From NCBI GenBank assembly GCA_017614055.1, contig JAGACP010000071.1, forward strand, positions 1 through 5,228: 5,228 nt of DNA. The letters run 5' to 3'. Position numbers and translations under genes: made by a program. The notes beneath the pieces are model-generated. The model saw only the letters and a list, made by a program, of their open reading frames with translations. It made no database searches and was not told the origin of the DNA. This document shows positions 1 to 4,612 of this stretch, piece by piece. The stretch is from Erysipelotrichaceae bacterium (GTDB lineage: Bacteria; Bacillota_I; Bacilli_A; Erysipelotrichales; Erysipelotrichaceae). Within the stretch, counting starts at the first letter, position 1, and each line of letters opens with the position of its first letter.

Positions 1-1
1 C

Positions 2-766
2 GACGGCGTACTGACATACGACTACCTGCGCATCTCCCCCAATGCCGTGGAAGCTCTGGAAGGACTCAGAGCCAAGGGACATCATCCTATCCTTTGCACG
101 GGAAGAGGCACGGTCAGCGTTCCCCAGGTTTTCCTCGACCACAGCGACGGCTGGATAACCCTTGCCGGATGCGCGTGCCAATATGAAGGAGAGACCCTTT
201 TCAGCCACGCCATGGACAGGGACAAAGTCGTATCAATACTCAGAGAAGCCCAACAGACGGGCGTCTCCATCTATCCCGAATCCGACGACTGCGTCTATGC
301 TTTCAATTTCAAAGAAAACGAAACAAACGATCTTGAACAGCTCATGGGAGAGATCTCCGATACATTCGTCAGAAACACGGACGAATGGATAGAGAAACAC
401 TATGACGCCGAGATATGCAAATTCAGCTTCACCGCATTCTGGCTCGACAAAGTCAGACAGTTCAGCTGTCTCAATGACGACTGCATCCTGGTCGATACCG
501 CCGACGGATACTACGAGATCAACCAGAAAGCCATATCCAAAGGAACGGGCATCAAGGAATTCCTCTCCATCATCGGATCGGATCCCAAAGATGCATACTG
601 CTTCGGCGACAGCGACAACGACCTGGAAATGTTCGAAGTATGCGGATACCCCATAGCCACAGGCAACGCCCTCGATTCCATCAAAGCCAAAGCCCGCATG
701 GTTACCGAACCCGCCAGCAAAGGCGGTGTATACAAGTTCCTCAAGGAACAGAAACTCATAGACTGA
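2..766 (+). CDS. Cof-type HAD-superfamily phosphatase (5'-truncated by window edge)
   Basis: This is probably a cytoplasmic Mg-dependent phosphatase of the Cof/HAD-IIB type, acting on sugar phosphates, nucleotides or similar small phosphate esters; the substrate cannot be read from sequence. The frame is open from base 2 and the first visible residues, DGVLTYD, are the second half of HAD motif I (DxDGxL), so only about the first 8-10 residues are missing. Motif II is ILCTGRG (residues 30-36 of the visible part). The motif III lysine is probably in ISKGTG (codon 539-541), and motif IV is GDSDND at 605-622. The middle section, between motifs II and III, corresponds to the C2-type cap. The visible 254 residues plus the missing start agree with the usual 260-270 aa. 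The gene ends in tandem stops TGA TAA just before a hairpin terminator. Family assignment is firm; specificity is unknown. Confidence 0.93.
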   Translation, partial: DGVLTYDYLRISPNAVEALEGLRAKGHHPILCTGRGTVSVPQVFLDHSDGWITLAGCACQYEGETLFSHAMDRDKVVSILREAQQTGVSIYPESDDCVYAFNFKENETNDLEQLMGEISDTFVRNTDEWIEKHYDAEICKFSFTAFWLDKVRQFSCLNDDCILVDTADGYYEINQKAISKGTGIKEFLSIIGSDPKDAYCFGDSDNDLEMFEVCGYPIATGNALDSIKAKARMVTEPASKGGVYKFLKEQKLID

Positions 767-768
767 TA

Positions 769-803
769 AAAGCGCTGACGAAACAGCGCTTTCATTATTC
801 TTT
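769..803 (+). terminator. Rho-independent terminator after the HAD gene
   Basis: A perfect 9-bp stem, AAAGCGCTG (769-777) with CAGCGCTTT (784-792), has a 6-nt loop and is followed by a T-rich stretch (CATTATTCTTTC). It starts 2 bp after the HAD stop codon. The tail is interrupted by A and C residues, so termination may be incomplete. The downstream mntP gene begins only 34 bp past the stem. Confidence 0.8.
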
Positions 804-812
804 CAATTGTCA

Positions 813-818
813 TAGAAT
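813..818 (+). promoter_or_regulatory. Possible -10 box of mntP
   Basis: TAGAAT matches the TATAAT consensus at 5 of 6 positions and lies 7 nt before the GTG start. Any -35 element 16-17 bp upstream would fall in the 3' arm of the preceding terminator (about 790-796) and is a poor match. If this box is used, transcription would start at or next to the start codon. Read-through from the HAD gene is the alternative. Confidence 0.3.
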
Positions 819-825
819 AATACTT

Positions 826-1383
826 GTGTTTGATGCATTCCTGTTAGGCATAGCCCTGGCCATGGACTCCCTCACGGTCTCCATCGTCAACGGCCTGAAA
901 TACCACAACTATGACCGCAAGGCCATGTTCATAAGCTCACTGTCGTTTGGGCTTTTTCAGGGTCTCATGCCCCTCATCGGATATATACTGTTCATACCGA
1001 TAATCACATATATCGAAAGATATGACCACTGGGTGGTCCTCGTCGTCCTTTCCCTTCTCGGTCTCAACATGATCAGAGAATCCCTTGAGAAAGAAGAGAT
1101 AGAAGAATCATCCGCAGAGTTTACCTATAAACTGCTGCTGTTTGAATCCATAGCTACGGCGATAGACGCCCTAAGCTCGTGCGTCGTCCTTCCGGACTTC
1201 TCCATAAGCCCGTATCTGAGCTGCTTCATCGTCTTCCTGTGCACATTCGTCATCTGCCTGATAGGGCACTCCCTGGGCAAGAAGATAGGACTGCTGCTGA
1301 AAGACAAGGCGGGGATCCTGGGAGGAACCATCCTGATACTCCTGGGAGTGAAATGTGTCCTGGAACACTTGAATATAATATAA
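826..1383 (+). CDS. mntP: MntP-family manganese efflux pump
   Basis: This is an integral membrane exporter of the MntP family (DUF204), which removes excess Mn(II) from the cell. The 185-aa length is close to the E. coli protein (188 aa). The family is a repeat of two three-helix halves, each with a key acidic residue in helix 1 or 4. Both are visible: LAMDSLTVSI near the N-terminus (Asp14, equivalent to E. coli Asp16) and IATAIDAL in the second half (Asp114, equivalent to Asp118). The sequence LFQGLMPLIGY (43-53) and the C-terminal KAGILGGTILILLGV (161-175) are also typical. About six hydrophobic segments are present, with a charged loop at 84-97 between the halves. GTG at 826 is chosen because it gives the family length and begins just before helix 1; the only upstream in-frame codons are non-start-like and within the terminator. 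No Shine-Dalgarno precedes it. The 59-bp gap leaves no room for the yybP-ykoY Mn riboswitch that often controls this family. Confidence 0.88.
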   Translation: MFDAFLLGIALAMDSLTVSIVNGLKYHNYDRKAMFISSLSFGLFQGLMPLIGYILFIPIITYIERYDHWVVLVVLSLLGLNMIRESLEKEEIEESSAEFTYKLLLFESIATAIDALSSCVVLPDFSISPYLSCFIVFLCTFVICLIGHSLGKKIGLLLKDKAGILGGTILILLGVKCVLEHLNII

Positions 1384-1412
1384 ACAAAAAAGCTCCTCGG
1401 AGCTTTTTTGTT
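1383..1412. terminator. Bidirectional terminator between convergent mntP and the 134-aa gene
   Basis: A long inverted repeat, AACAAAAAAGCTC (1383-1395) with GAGCTTTTTTGTT (1400-1412), closes on a CTCG tetraloop (a fourteenth C-G pair could form only across a 2-nt loop). The GC core is flanked by A6 on one side and T6 on the other, so each strand gives a hairpin followed by a U-run. It begins at the last base of the mntP stop codon and ends 9 bp before the stop of the opposing gene. Confidence 0.92.
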
Positions 1413-1421
1413 ATCGATGAC

Positions 1422-1826
1422 TTATTTCATGACTGCGAAAGCGAGTACTTCATTGTCTGCCATTCTGCATCCCGACAGGGCTTCGGCTATGCCGCACATC
1501 CCGTCGACTATCCTGTATTCGATATCCTTCCAGGTCTTGGTGATGCTGTGGGCTGCCAGGAAGTCGTCAACGCCGACTTCGCTGTGCTCGTTGTATACCA
1601 GATAGATCTTGTCGGAATTGTCGTCCAGATAGTTCCATCCGGTCAGATAATCCTGATCCTTCGGCAGATGGTTCTTATACAGCACGATACGGTTTCTGCG
1701 CGTTTCCGGCTCGTTTCCGTTATATGAGGCGGAGCCAAGATACGTATCTCCGTTTTCATCCTTGTATAGAAGTACGATGTTTTCGAACATGTCAAGGTTG
1801 TCATCGAATCTAACAGTTTTTTCCAT
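1422..1826 (-). CDS. Hypothetical protein, 134 aa, family not recognised
   Basis: I do not recognise a family. The protein is soluble-looking: no signal peptide, no membrane segment, many acidic residues, aromatic residues spread evenly. It alternates strand-like stretches (FENIVLLYKDENGD at 14-27, RNRIVLYKN at 44-52, DKIYLVYNEH at 72-81) with a C-terminal part containing two cysteines (111 and 120) near GMCGIAEALSGC. This suggests a small alpha/beta domain, but no catalytic motif stands out. The start at 1826 is set by a strong Shine-Dalgarno, GGAGGT at 1835-1840, 8 nt upstream. The frame is open for a further 26 codons to 1904, but that extension has unlike composition and runs through the probable promoter. 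Good RBS, promoter and terminator show it is a real monocistronic gene. Confidence 0.82.
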   Translation of the reverse strand: MEKTVRFDDNLDMFENIVLLYKDENGDTYLGSASYNGNEPETRRNRIVLYKNHLPKDQDYLTGWNYLDDNSDKIYLVYNEHSEVGVDDFLAAHSITKTWKDIEYRIVDGMCGIAEALSGCRMADNEVLAFAVMK

Positions 1827-1847
1827 GATTCTGTACCTCCAGCAAGT

Positions 1848-1876
1848 ATTATGGACAAACACAGACAAGCTTTCAA
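1848..1876 (-). promoter_or_regulatory. Predicted sigma-A promoter of the 134-aa gene
   Basis: Read on the minus strand: -35 TTGAAA (1871-1876), 17-bp spacer, -10 CATAAT (1848-1853). The predicted start lies near 1841, giving a leader of about 15 nt that just includes the GGAGGT ribosome binding site. An inverted repeat, CTTTCA (1870-1875) and TGAAAG (1886-1891), separated by 10 bp, covers the -35 box and could be an operator. Confidence 0.55.
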
Positions 1877-1922
1877 GCACTTTTCTGAAAGTAATCGCTA
1901 TCATTTTTCATGTATGCCTTTA

Positions 1923-1968
1923 CATAATAAAAACATATCTCCGGATTGAATGATTACAGGAGATATGT
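1923..1968 (-). terminator. Rho-independent terminator of the BrnA-like gene
   Basis: A perfect 10-bp inverted repeat, ACATATCTCC (1933-1942) with GGAGATATGT (1959-1968), encloses a 16-nt loop. On the minus strand the stem is followed by TTTTATTATG. It lies 6 bp beyond the stop codon of the BrnA-like gene. The loop is longer than usual and the stem moderately AT-rich. Confidence 0.75.
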
Positions 1969-1974
1969 CCGTGA

Positions 1975-2298
1975 TCACAGACTCTTCTTTACCAGTTCAG
2001 GATCGTTTATCGCGTTGTCCAGAAGCCTGCTTAGGAATCCCGTATAACCTTTGCCGGTAGCCCTTGCCTTAAGCAGCGTATCGGCGGAGATCCTCAGGGC
2101 GACGAGCTGTTTTGCCTGCTTCTTCCTCTGTTCCCTGGCTATCTGCGCCATCTCGGCATACTGTTCCAAAGTAAGTTCGGGACAGTCTTCATCGAAGGTT
2201 ATCGGCCTTTTTGCTGCCTCCTTGATCCGTTCAATCTGTTCCTGAGTCGGTTTCTGTCCCGGTTTAATATATACCCTTGTTATTTTCTCTTTCGCCAT
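1975..2298 (-). CDS. BrnA-like ribbon-helix-helix protein (orphan antitoxin or repressor)
   Basis: This 107-aa protein probably binds DNA through a C-terminal ribbon-helix-helix: a strand QLVALRIS (64-71), a short helix ADTLLKARATG (72-82) and a second helix GYTGFLSRLLDNAIND (84-99). The pattern LRIS...ATGKGYTGFLSRLLDNAI resembles the C-terminal part of BrnA-type antitoxins. The N-terminal half is basic then acidic (FDEDCPELTLEQYAEMAQ, 35-52), ending in a charged helix (REQRKKQAK, 55-63), as expected for a toxin-binding region. No BrnT-like toxin gene is next to it: xpt lies upstream and the unrecognised 134-aa gene downstream, so it is an orphan. The start at 2298 follows an AGAAGGA Shine-Dalgarno (2305-2311) with 6-nt spacing. 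In-frame ATG at 2316 and TTG at 2319 exist but would place the start before that site. Fold assignment is fairly sure; antitoxin role is inference. Confidence 0.8.
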   Translation of the reverse strand: MAKEKITRVYIKPGQKPTQEQIERIKEAAKRPITFDEDCPELTLEQYAEMAQIAREQRKKQAKQLVALRISADTLLKARATGKGYTGFLSRLLDNAINDPELVKKSL

Positions 2299-2345
2299 AG
2301 CGGATCCTTCTTTCATCAATTATCATTGCATTATTATCTGCTTTC

Positions 2346-2374
2346 AGTATAACTATTTGTATTACACTTTACAA
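2346..2374 (-). promoter_or_regulatory. Sigma-A promoter of the BrnA-like gene with overlapping TGTA/TACA repeats
   Basis: On the minus strand: -35 TTGTAA (2369-2374), exactly 17 bp, then -10 TATACT (2346-2351). The predicted start is near 2339, giving a leader of about 41 nt. The -35 region overlaps an inverted repeat, TGTATT (2358-2363) and AATACA (2373-2378), and a small perfect palindrome, TGTATTACA (2358-2366). Such short repeats over a promoter suit an RHH autoregulator, but binding is inferred. Confidence 0.68.
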
Positions 2375-2387
2375 TACATCTTTCTGC

Positions 2388-2418
2388 ATAAAAAAGAGGA
2401 GGCAACATCGCCTTCTCT
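2388..2418 (-). terminator. Rho-independent terminator of xpt
   Basis: On the minus strand, AGAGAAGGC (2410-2418) pairs with GCCTCCTCT (2395-2403) across a 6-nt loop, with a single A-C mismatch in a 9-bp stem, followed by TTTTTTATG. It starts 9 bp past the xpt stop codon and separates xpt from the promoter of the BrnA-like gene. Confidence 0.85.
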
Positions 2419-2427
2419 ATATTTCGT

Positions 2428-3003
2428 TCATTCAAACTCTATTTCGCCATCATCGGTCATCGACTTCACCCTGGCAAGGACCTCTACATCATAGCCCATG
2501 TCCCTGATCCTCTGTTCACCCGGCTGATAAGTCTTGCAGACGACGGCCCCGCAGCCTACGATCTGCGCTTTCGCCTGATGGCAGATGTCTATCAGCGAAT
2601 TCATCGCTTCGCCGTTGGCCAGGAAGTCGTCAAGTATCAGGACCTTCTCTCCCTCATGCAGGAACTCCCTTGCCACCTGCACGGTATATTCGATGTTCCT
2701 GGTGTAGGAATGCTCCTTGGCCTCGTAGGTATCCTTGGCCATGTTGGCGGCAACGGTCTTCTTCGCGAAGACGATCGGGATGTATCCGAAATACTTCGAC
2801 GTCAGCGACGCTATGGCTATGCCGCTCGATTCGATCGTCAGTATCTTGTCGGGATCCGAGTCCGCAAACAGACGGTGGAATTCCTTTCCGATCTCCTCCA
2901 TCAGTTCCACATCGATCTGATGATTGAGGAAACTATCGATCTTCAGAATGTCCCCGGGCAGCACTTTTCCGTCTTTCTTGATTCTTTCTTCCAGCAGTTT
3001 CAT
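2428..3003 (-). CDS. xpt: Xanthine phosphoribosyltransferase
   Basis: This cytoplasmic purine-salvage enzyme converts xanthine and PRPP to XMP and pyrophosphate. The 191 aa match the length and order of the B. subtilis Xpt family (194 aa). KIDSFLNHQID (21-31) is the family signature. TIESSGIA (56-63) follows the second strand. The PRPP-binding loop is VLILDDFLANGEA (121-133), with the two Asp residues 125-126 that hold the ribose hydroxyls and Mg. KTYQPGE (157-163) and LARVKSM (176-182) also fit the family. The ATG at 3003 is preceded by GGAG about 7 nt upstream, and two upstream ATG triplets are out of frame. The gene is monocistronic with its own terminator and is divergent from the lipid kinase gene. 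In many Bacillota xpt is led by a guanine riboswitch; the 78-bp divergent gap here is too short for one. Confidence 0.96.
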   Translation of the reverse strand: MKLLEERIKKDGKVLPGDILKIDSFLNHQIDVELMEEIGKEFHRLFADSDPDKILTIESSGIAIASLTSKYFGYIPIVFAKKTVAANMAKDTYEAKEHSYTRNIEYTVQVAREFLHEGEKVLILDDFLANGEAMNSLIDICHQAKAQIVGCGAVVCKTYQPGEQRIRDMGYDVEVLARVKSMTDDGEIEFE

Positions 3004-3044
3004 TGTCCATCTCCATCTTCTATTTATAATAATGATACTTCATT

Positions 3045-3072
3045 TTGTTTTTGATTGATTATAAACTATAAT
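3045..3072 (+). promoter_or_regulatory. Predicted promoter of the lipid kinase gene
   Basis: -35 TTGTTT (3045-3050), 16-bp spacer, then a perfect -10 TATAAT (3067-3072). The expected transcription start is about 3079-3082, at or a few bases before the ATG at 3082, so the mRNA would be nearly or fully leaderless. A promoter for xpt must lie in the same short region on the other strand (TATAAA at 3023-3028 is a candidate -10), but I see no convincing -35 for it. Confidence 0.6.
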
Positions 3073-3081
3073 GAATTTGCT

Positions 3082-3963
3082 ATGAAATACATATACCTGG
3101 TAAACCGCTTCAATTTCCATAATAAAACAGAAGACATAATCGACAGACTTAAGACGGTTTCCGATGAGATGGGAAGAGACTACGAGATAGTCGTCAACGA
3201 CACCGTCGATGACGCAAAGAAGACCGGAAGTCAGTTCAAAGACACCGAATACACCGTCACCAGCATCGGCGGAGACGGATCGGTCAACCTCGTGCTCAAC
3301 GACATAGTGGGCACGAAGAACACGCTGGCCTACATCCCCATCGGTACGGGAAACGACTTCTATCATGCCAATGCCGACGATCTGAAGAAAGGCATGCATG
3401 ATGTCGACATCGTGAAGATCAACGACCGTTACTTCATCAACGTCGCCTGCTTCGGCATCGATGCGGACATCGCCAACGACGACCGTTTCATCCACAACAA
3501 ACTGATACCGGAATCGATGAGATACAATGCGGGCGTGGTATATTATTTCCTTACATACAAGCCTAAATATCTGACCCTGGAGATAGACGGACAGACCATA
3601 TCACAGAAAGTCACGACCATCGTCGTGGCAAATGCGAAATACTACGGCGGAGGATACAAGGTATCTCCTTACGGAAGCATAGACGACGGCATGCTCGAAG
3701 TGCACATCGTCGATGCCCTGAGCAAGCCAAAGATGGCGAAGATCATCCTTTCGATGAAGGATGCCTCGCATCTCAAAGATCCTGCCGTCAGATCGTTCCA
3801 GACAGATAAACTCGCCATCCTGGCACAGGAACAGACCGGTGCGAACATAGACGGCGAGGTGCTGATATCAGACAGATTCGACATCCAGATCGTTCCTAAG
3901 GGAATAAAACTCGACTTCGATCCCGACTTCATCGACAGGATCAGGGAAGTCAAATACAAATGA
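3082..3963 (+). CDS. DagK/YegS-family lipid kinase
   Basis: This is a soluble or membrane-associated ATP-dependent lipid kinase of the DAGK-catalytic family (DgkB/YegS/YtlR type), which phosphorylates diacylglycerol or a related lipid alcohol and so returns it to phospholipid synthesis. The 293 aa suit the family. The nucleotide-binding motif is SIGGDGSVNLVLND (61-74), followed by PIGTGNDF (86-93). GSIDDGMLEV (198-207) and ANIDGEV (254-260) in the C-terminal lobe carry the conserved acidic residues equivalent to Asp215 and Glu273 of staphylococcal DgkB. The N-terminal NPxSG-type element is not canonical here (LVNRFNFHNK, 6-15), so the ATP or lipid preference may differ; exact substrate is uncertain. 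ATG at 3082 begins at the first beta strand (MKYIYLVN); an upstream ATT in frame at 3055 would add 9 unlike residues. No Shine-Dalgarno is seen. Confidence 0.9.
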   Translation: MKYIYLVNRFNFHNKTEDIIDRLKTVSDEMGRDYEIVVNDTVDDAKKTGSQFKDTEYTVTSIGGDGSVNLVLNDIVGTKNTLAYIPIGTGNDFYHANADDLKKGMHDVDIVKINDRYFINVACFGIDADIANDDRFIHNKLIPESMRYNAGVVYYFLTYKPKYLTLEIDGQTISQKVTTIVVANAKYYGGGYKVSPYGSIDDGMLEVHIVDALSKPKMAKIILSMKDASHLKDPAVRSFQTDKLAILAQEQTGANIDGEVLISDRFDIQIVPKGIKLDFDPDFIDRIREVKYK

Positions 3964-3970
3964 TCACTGC

Positions 3971-4007
3971 ATAAAGAAAAAGACCGCGATAATCGCGGTC
4001 TTAATTT
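3971..4007. terminator. Bidirectional terminator between convergent lipid kinase and hsp20 genes
   Basis: A perfect 10-bp stem, AAGACCGCGA (3980-3989) with TCGCGGTCTT (3993-4002), has a TAA loop. On the minus strand the hairpin runs into TTTTTCTTTAT, a strong tail for hsp20. On the plus strand the tail is TTAATTT, weaker but usable for the lipid kinase gene. Confidence 0.9.
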
Positions 4008-4024
4008 CAATCATCCTTCCGGAA

Positions 4025-4444
4025 TTACTCGATGGTAACGGTCTGCTTGGTTTCGATCGACTTCTGCTCCTTTGAAGGCAGAACGATGTTCAGCATGCCG
4101 TTCTCGAATTTGGCCTTGATGTCCTCGGCCTTGATGTTGTCTCCTACGTAGAAGCTCCTTGAGCATGAACCGAAGCTCCTCTCGGACCTTACCAGATTGC
4201 CCTTGGAATCCTTTTCCTCATTGGATACATTGTGGGTAGCCTTGATGTTCAGATAGCCATCCATGATATCCATCTCAACATCCTCTTTATCATAGCCAGG
4301 AAGTTCGATATCCAGATTGTAGTAGCCGTCTTTCTCGTAAATATCAGTCTTCATGACGTTTGAAGAGAAAACGTTGGTCTTCGGAAGAAAATCGTCAAAC
4401 ATCTCATCAAATACTCCAAAACCTCTTCTAGGATAATACTTCAT
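4025..4444 (-). CDS. Small heat shock protein (Hsp20/alpha-crystallin family)
   Basis: This is an ATP-independent holdase chaperone that binds unfolding proteins during heat or other stress and forms oligomers. The 139-aa length is typical of the bacterial class. An N-terminal arm with FGVFDEMFDDF (9-19) precedes the alpha-crystallin domain at about 29-130: MKTDIYEKDGYYNLDIELPG (31-50) is the first sheet, and AKFENGMLNIVLPSK (111-125) carries the family G-x-L signature. The C-terminal tail ends VTIE, where V136-x-I138 can serve as the I/V-x-I oligomer anchor. ATG at 4444 follows a very strong AAGGAGGT (4453-4460) at 8 nt. Upstream are a near-consensus sigma-A promoter, one clear and one degenerate CIRCE, and a leader able to mask the ribosome binding site, so heat induction is likely at both transcription and translation. 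The gene is monocistronic. Confidence 0.96.
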   Translation of the reverse strand: MKYYPRRGFGVFDEMFDDFLPKTNVFSSNVMKTDIYEKDGYYNLDIELPGYDKEDVEMDIMDGYLNIKATHNVSNEEKDSKGNLVRSERSFGSCSRSFYVGDNIKAEDIKAKFENGMLNIVLPSKEQKSIETKQTVTIE

Positions 4445-4452
4445 AATTTCTT

Positions 4453-4489
4453 ACCTCCTTGTATACTCTTCAAGGGATCTTTCACCCTT
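4453..4489 (-). promoter_or_regulatory. hsp20 5' leader: SD-masking hairpin and competing hairpin (candidate RNA thermometer)
   Basis: On the minus strand RNA, AUCCCUUG (4471-4478) can pair with CAAGGAGGU (4453-4461), burying the whole Shine-Dalgarno: 8 pairs including one U-G wobble, with one bulged A, and a 9-nt AU-rich loop. A second hairpin, AAGGG (4485-4489) with CCCUU (4472-4476) and an 8-nt loop, uses the same central segment and would leave the Shine-Dalgarno free. The pairing is visible in sequence; a thermometer role is inference. Confidence 0.5.
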
Positions 4490-4496
4490 CGACTAT

Positions 4497-4524
4497 ATGA
4501 TACCACTATCTTTAGCACTGTCAA
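4497..4524 (-). promoter_or_regulatory. Sigma-A promoter of hsp20
   Basis: On the minus strand: perfect -35 TTGACA (4519-4524), 16-bp spacer, -10 TATCAT (4497-4502). The predicted start is near 4490, giving a leader of about 46 nt. A TATAGT hexamer lies 21 bp from the -35 and is less likely to be the -10. The -35 and spacer are covered by the proximal CIRCE operator. Confidence 0.82.
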
Positions 4525-4538
4525 GTATAAAGTGCTAA
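4512..4538. promoter_or_regulatory. CIRCE operator (HrcA-binding), proximal
   Basis: TTAGCACTG (4512-4520), 9-bp spacer, AAGTGCTAA (4530-4538). The consensus is TTAGCACTC-N9-GAGTGCTAA; only the innermost base of each arm differs, and the outer 8 bp are perfectly symmetric. It overlaps the -35 box of hsp20, so bound HrcA would block RNA polymerase. The position and spacing are as in known groE, dnaK and hsp operons. Confidence 0.93.
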
Positions 4539-4561
4539 CAATCGTGATAAACGAGTGCTAA
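4535..4561. promoter_or_regulatory. Second, degenerate CIRCE overlapping the first
   Basis: GAGTGCTAA (4553-4561) is a perfect consensus right arm. At the proper 9-bp distance its left arm is CTAACAATC (4535-4543), matching TTAGCACTC at 6 of 9 positions. The left arm shares CTAA with the right arm of the proximal CIRCE. The right arm also runs into the U-tract of the neighbouring terminator. The perfect half-site is certain; function as a full operator is less so. Confidence 0.6.
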
Positions 4562-4586
4562 AAATAAAAGACCGGCAATGCCGGTC
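4559..4586 (-). terminator. Rho-independent terminator of the ECF S-component gene
   Basis: A 7-bp GC-rich stem, GACCGGC (4570-4576) with GCCGGTC (4580-4586), has a 3-nt loop. On the minus strand it is followed by TTTTATTTTTAG. It lies 26 bp after the S-component stop codon and insulates the hsp20 promoter from read-through; its tail abuts the second CIRCE. Confidence 0.92.
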
Positions 4587-4612
4587 AATTATTGCTGTAA
4601 TTCTTCTTTTTC

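Noticed and set aside
640..825. N-terminal extension of the mntP reading frame back to 640
   Set aside because: It overlaps the end of the HAD gene and its terminator, is rich in Arg, Gln and His unlike a membrane protein, and would exceed the family length by about 60 residues.
767..825. yybP-ykoY manganese riboswitch before mntP
   Set aside because: The gap is 59 bp, mostly filled by a terminator; no aptamer could fit.
1179..1727. 182-codon open frame on +, overlapping the 3' part of mntP and antisense to the 134-aa gene
   Set aside because: It crosses the bidirectional terminator, has no ribosome binding site, and is explained as a shadow of two real genes.
1827..1904. 26-residue N-terminal extension of the 134-aa protein
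   Set aside because: The strong GGAGGT site lies inside it and the predicted promoter overlaps it, so translation from 1826 is far more likely.
1975..2427. Complete toxin-antitoxin module
   Set aside because: Only the antitoxin-like gene is present; the flanking 130 bp to xpt contain a promoter and terminator but no toxin frame.
2578..3054. 158-codon open frame on + antisense to xpt
   Set aside because: xpt is firmly identified on the other strand; this frame has no start signals and no recognisable motif.
3040..3495. 151-codon open frame on - antisense to the lipid kinase gene
   Set aside because: Its Val- and Asp-rich composition arises from reading the complement of the kinase codons; no ribosome binding site or family match.
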